64,000 nucleotides of DNA from Micavibrio_B sp964399985 (GTDB taxonomy: Bacteria; Pseudomonadota; Alphaproteobacteria; Micavibrionales; Micavibrionaceae). The position numbers were made by a program, and so were the translations under genes. The DNA lies in the NCBI GenBank assembly GCA_964399985.1, contig CAYNRY010000001.1, forward strand, positions 186,001-250,000, given 5' to 3'. The notes below the pieces were generated by a model, which was given only the letters and a program-made list of their open reading frames with translations, was not told the DNA's origin and ran no database searches. Shown piece after piece: positions 61,808 through 64,000 of this stretch (position 1 is the stretch's first letter; each line of letters starts with the position of its first letter).

Positions 61808-63597
61808 TGCCTACAGCCTATAATATAATTGACCATGAATATGATGTTGTCGTTGTCGGTGGCGGCGGAGCCGGACTTCGTGCTGCGATGGGGATGGCAT
61901 CTGCCGGATTGAAAACCGCCTGTATTTCCAAGGTTTTCCCGACACGGTCTCATACGGTTGCCGCGCAGGGCGGAATTTCAGCGGCGCTCGGTAATATGGG
62001 CGAAGATGACTGGCGTTTTCACATGTATGACACGATCAAAGGCTCTGACTGGCTTGGCGATCAAGATGCGATTGAATATATGTGCCGCGAAGCGATCCCC
62101 GCGATTATCGAACTTGAGCATTTCGGCGTTCCATTTTCACGGACCGCAGAAGGCAAGATTTACCAGCGTGCTTTCGGCGGAATGACGACGCACTACGGTA
62201 AAGGTACAGCGCAGCGTACCTGCGCCGCGGCTGACAGGACAGGCCATGCAATCTTGCATACGCTGTATTCGCAAGCTCTTCGTTTCCAAACCGAATTTTT
62301 CACTGAATATTTTGCCATGGACTTAATCATGTCAGACGAGGGCGAATGCCTTGGCGTCATGGCATGGAATTTGACAGATGGCACGATCCACCGTTTCCGC
62401 GCGCATCAAACCGTGCTTGCGACCGGTGGTTACGGTCGTGCCTATTTCTCTTGTACCTCGGCCCACACCTGCACAGGCGACGGCAACGCCATGGTTCTTC
62501 GCGCTGGCTTGCCACTACAAGACATGGAATTCGTTCAGTTTCACCCGACCGGTATCTATGGCGCAGGCTGTCTGATTACGGAAGGTGTGCGCGGTGAGGG
62601 CGGTTATTTGACCAACTCCGAAGGCGAACGCTTTATGGAGCGTTATGCGCCGTCTGCTAAAGATCTGGCATCACGCGATGTCGTTTCACGTTCGATGACG
62701 ATTGAAATCCGTGAAGGCCGCGGGGTCGGTGAACATAAAGATCATATCCATTTGCACCTTGAGCATTTGGACGCTGATATCATACACTCACGCCTGCCGG
62801 GTATTGCCGAAAACGCCAAAATCTTTGCTGGCGTCGATGTAACAAAAGAACCGATTCCGGTTCTGCCGACAGTTCACTATAATATGGGCGGTATTCCAAC
62901 CAATTTCAAAACCGAAGTGTTGAATCCGACCGATGCCGATCCGAACAAGGTCGTGCCGGGCCTGATGGCGATTGGCGAAGCTGCTTGCGTTTCCGTTCAT
63001 GGGGCGAACCGTCTGGGGTCCAACTCACTCCTTGATCTTGTCGTCTTTGGTCGTGCCGCCGCTCACCGCGCTGCAGAAATCGTTACGCCAGGCGCAAAAC
63101 ATAAAAAGCTCGGCAGCGACACAGGTAATTTTGCACTTGAGCGTTTTGACAAGCTCCGTAATGCGCAAGGTCCGACGAAAACATCGCATCTTCGCAACGA
63201 TATGCAGAAAACCATGCAAAATCACGCAGCCGTTTTCCGTACAGGCGAATCTCTGGAAGAGGGCTGCCGCAAGATCGATGCCATCTTCGCGCGTCGCGGT
63301 GATGTCAATATTACCGACCGTTCGATGGTGTTTAATACCGATCTCGTCGAAGCGCTGGAGCTGGATAACTTGCTCTATCAATCGGTTGCAACTTTGCATT
63401 CAGCTGTTGCGCGTCAGGAAAGCCGCGGCGCGCATGCCCGTGAAGACTTCACAGAGCGTGATGACGTCAACTGGCTAAAGCACTCGATTGTAAAAGTATC
63501 GGAAACCGGCGAAACCAAGCTTTCCGCACGTCCGGTTATTCTGACGACGCTGACAGATGAAGTTGAAGCCGTGCCGCCGAAAAAACGGGTCTATTAA
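61807..63597 (+). CDS. sdhA: Succinate dehydrogenase flavoprotein subunit
   Basis: 596 residues, full length. The FAD Rossmann motif VVVGGGGAGLRAAMG starts near residue 14, the FAD-linking His lies in TRSHTVAAQGG, and HPTGIYGAGCLITEGVRGEG and NRLGSNSLLDLVVFG are the active-site and flavin regions. It oxidises succinate to fumarate in the TCA cycle, feeding electrons to sdhB. Confidence 0.98.
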   Translation: MPTAYNIIDHEYDVVVVGGGGAGLRAAMGMASAGLKTACISKVFPTRSHTVAAQGGISAALGNMGEDDWRFHMYDTIKGSDWLGDQDAIEYMCREAIPAIIELEHFGVPFSRTAEGKIYQRAFGGMTTHYGKGTAQRTCAAADRTGHAILHTLYSQALRFQTEFFTEYFAMDLIMSDEGECLGVMAWNLTDGTIHRFRAHQTVLATGGYGRAYFSCTSAHTCTGDGNAMVLRAGLPLQDMEFVQFHPTGIYGAGCLITEGVRGEGGYLTNSEGERFMERYAPSAKDLASRDVVSRSMTIEIREGRGVGEHKDHIHLHLEHLDADIIHSRLPGIAENAKIFAGVDVTKEPIPVLPTVHYNMGGIPTNFKTEVLNPTDADPNKVVPGLMAIGEAACVSVHGANRLGSNSLLDLVVFGRAAAHRAAEIVTPGAKHKKLGSDTGNFALERFDKLRNAQGPTKTSHLRNDMQKTMQNHAAVFRTGESLEEGCRKIDAIFARRGDVNITDRSMVFNTDLVEALELDNLLYQSVATLHSAVARQESRGAHAREDFTERDDVNWLKHSIVKVSETGETKLSARPVILTTLTDEVEAVPPKKRVY

Positions 63598-63638
63598 AAT
63601 TAACAATTTGGGGTTATTCTAGAAAATAAGAGAAAATC

Positions 63639-64000
63639 ATGGCCAAATTTACCCTTCCGCAGAATTCAAAAATCGTCCCCGGCAAAAAAGTCGATGCATC
63701 AAATGGCGGTAAGCGTCAAAAGACGTTCAAGGTTTATCGCTGGAATCCGGATGACAATGAAAATCCGCGCCTTGATGAATATACGATCGATCTCGATAAA
63801 TGCGGACCAATGGTCCTTGATGCGCTTCTTTATATCAAGAACGAGATCGATAGCACGGTTACATTGCGCCGTTCCTGCCGCGAAGGTATTTGCGGATCTT
63901 GCGCGATGAATATCGATGGATCGAACACGCTCGCCTGTTTAAAGCCGATCGAAGAAGTCAAATCCGATGTCAAGGTGACACCATTACCGCATTTGCCGGT
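63639..64000 (+). CDS. sdhB: Succinate dehydrogenase iron-sulfur subunit, 5' part
   Basis: About 120 codons before the window edge. The N-terminal ferredoxin domain has the [2Fe-2S] ligands in CREGICGSCAMNI and NTLAC. The [4Fe-4S]/[3Fe-4S] domain would follow beyond 64000. It completes the sdhCDAB operon. Confidence 0.97.
   Translation, partial: MAKFTLPQNSKIVPGKKVDASNGGKRQKTFKVYRWNPDDNENPRLDEYTIDLDKCGPMVLDALLYIKNEIDSTVTLRRSCREGICGSCAMNIDGSNTLACLKPIEEVKSDVKVTPLPHLP

Noticed and set aside
1..64000. CRISPR arrays, rRNA operons, insertion-sequence transposases
   Set aside because: No regularly spaced repeats, no rRNA sequence and no DDE transposase motif seen.

Overview
The window looks like a chromosomal segment of an alphaproteobacterium of moderate GC content. 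Lineage clues are the eipB-divK-pleD-rpmG block (the order known from Caulobacter), a PodJ-like polarity protein, HdaA, DUF2066, QueH, a 48-residue aa3-oxidase subunit IV and the sdhCDAB order. Gene content would fit Micavibrio/Rhodospirillales-like relatives, but that placement is inference and no 16S gene is present.

Layout. (1) 1-3.7 kb is a mobile-element end: a STAS/GHKL-ATPase gene and the start of a DUF4325 gene on the minus strand, then DUF2924 and a large serine recombinase on the plus strand. It ends in a 35-bp palindrome and a decayed copy of the 3' end and terminator of the intact tRNA-Gln(TTG) beside it. (2) 3.9-18 kb is mostly housekeeping: a PodJ-like protein, ispE, a TPR lipoprotein, ETF-QO, a uracil-DNA glycosylase with no cysteines, a lytic transglycosylase, hisN, alaS, a lone divergent RelA/SpoT-like synthetase and ndk. 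(3) 18-30 kb holds a hybrid kinase, a tiny cytochrome oxidase subunit, purMN, DUF2066/AI-2E permease/hdaA, rnd, aspS and a GGDEF protein. (4) 30-34 kb has a candidate anti-Shine-Dalgarno small RNA, eipB, divK, pleD, about 590 bp of structured noncoding DNA and rpmG. (5) 34-45 kb, mainly minus strand: an orphan gene with a leaderless-type promoter, rnr, queH, a REP-like inverted repeat, and an operon of prepilin peptidase, CoA-transferase, pyrB, plsY, dprA and topA. (6) 45-57.5 kb is the most distinctive part: a type IVb-pilus/type II-secretion-like machine (response regulator, lipoprotein secretin, Ig-like/PilP-like fusion, ATPase, inner-membrane platform, GspL/M-like proteins, two pilin-like proteins lacking Glu5), closed by a convergent hybrid kinase. 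(7) 57.6-64 kb: asd, an EF-hand/ECF sigma/anti-sigma unit, a Tat-type msrB, and sdhCDAB with a Cys-rich CPCC-family gene inserted between sdhD and sdhA; sdhB runs off the end.

Working together: DivK, PleD, PodJ-like protein, three GGDEF/receiver proteins and two hybrid kinases suggest polar cell-cycle and c-di-GMP control. The pilus locus has its own receiver and a neighbouring kinase, and shares its left boundary with an operon holding both a prepilin peptidase and DprA, which hints at DNA uptake. The best candidate for an undescribed system is the pilus-like locus; secondary candidates are the STAS-ATPase/DUF4325 pair, the small RNA and the RelA-like orphan.
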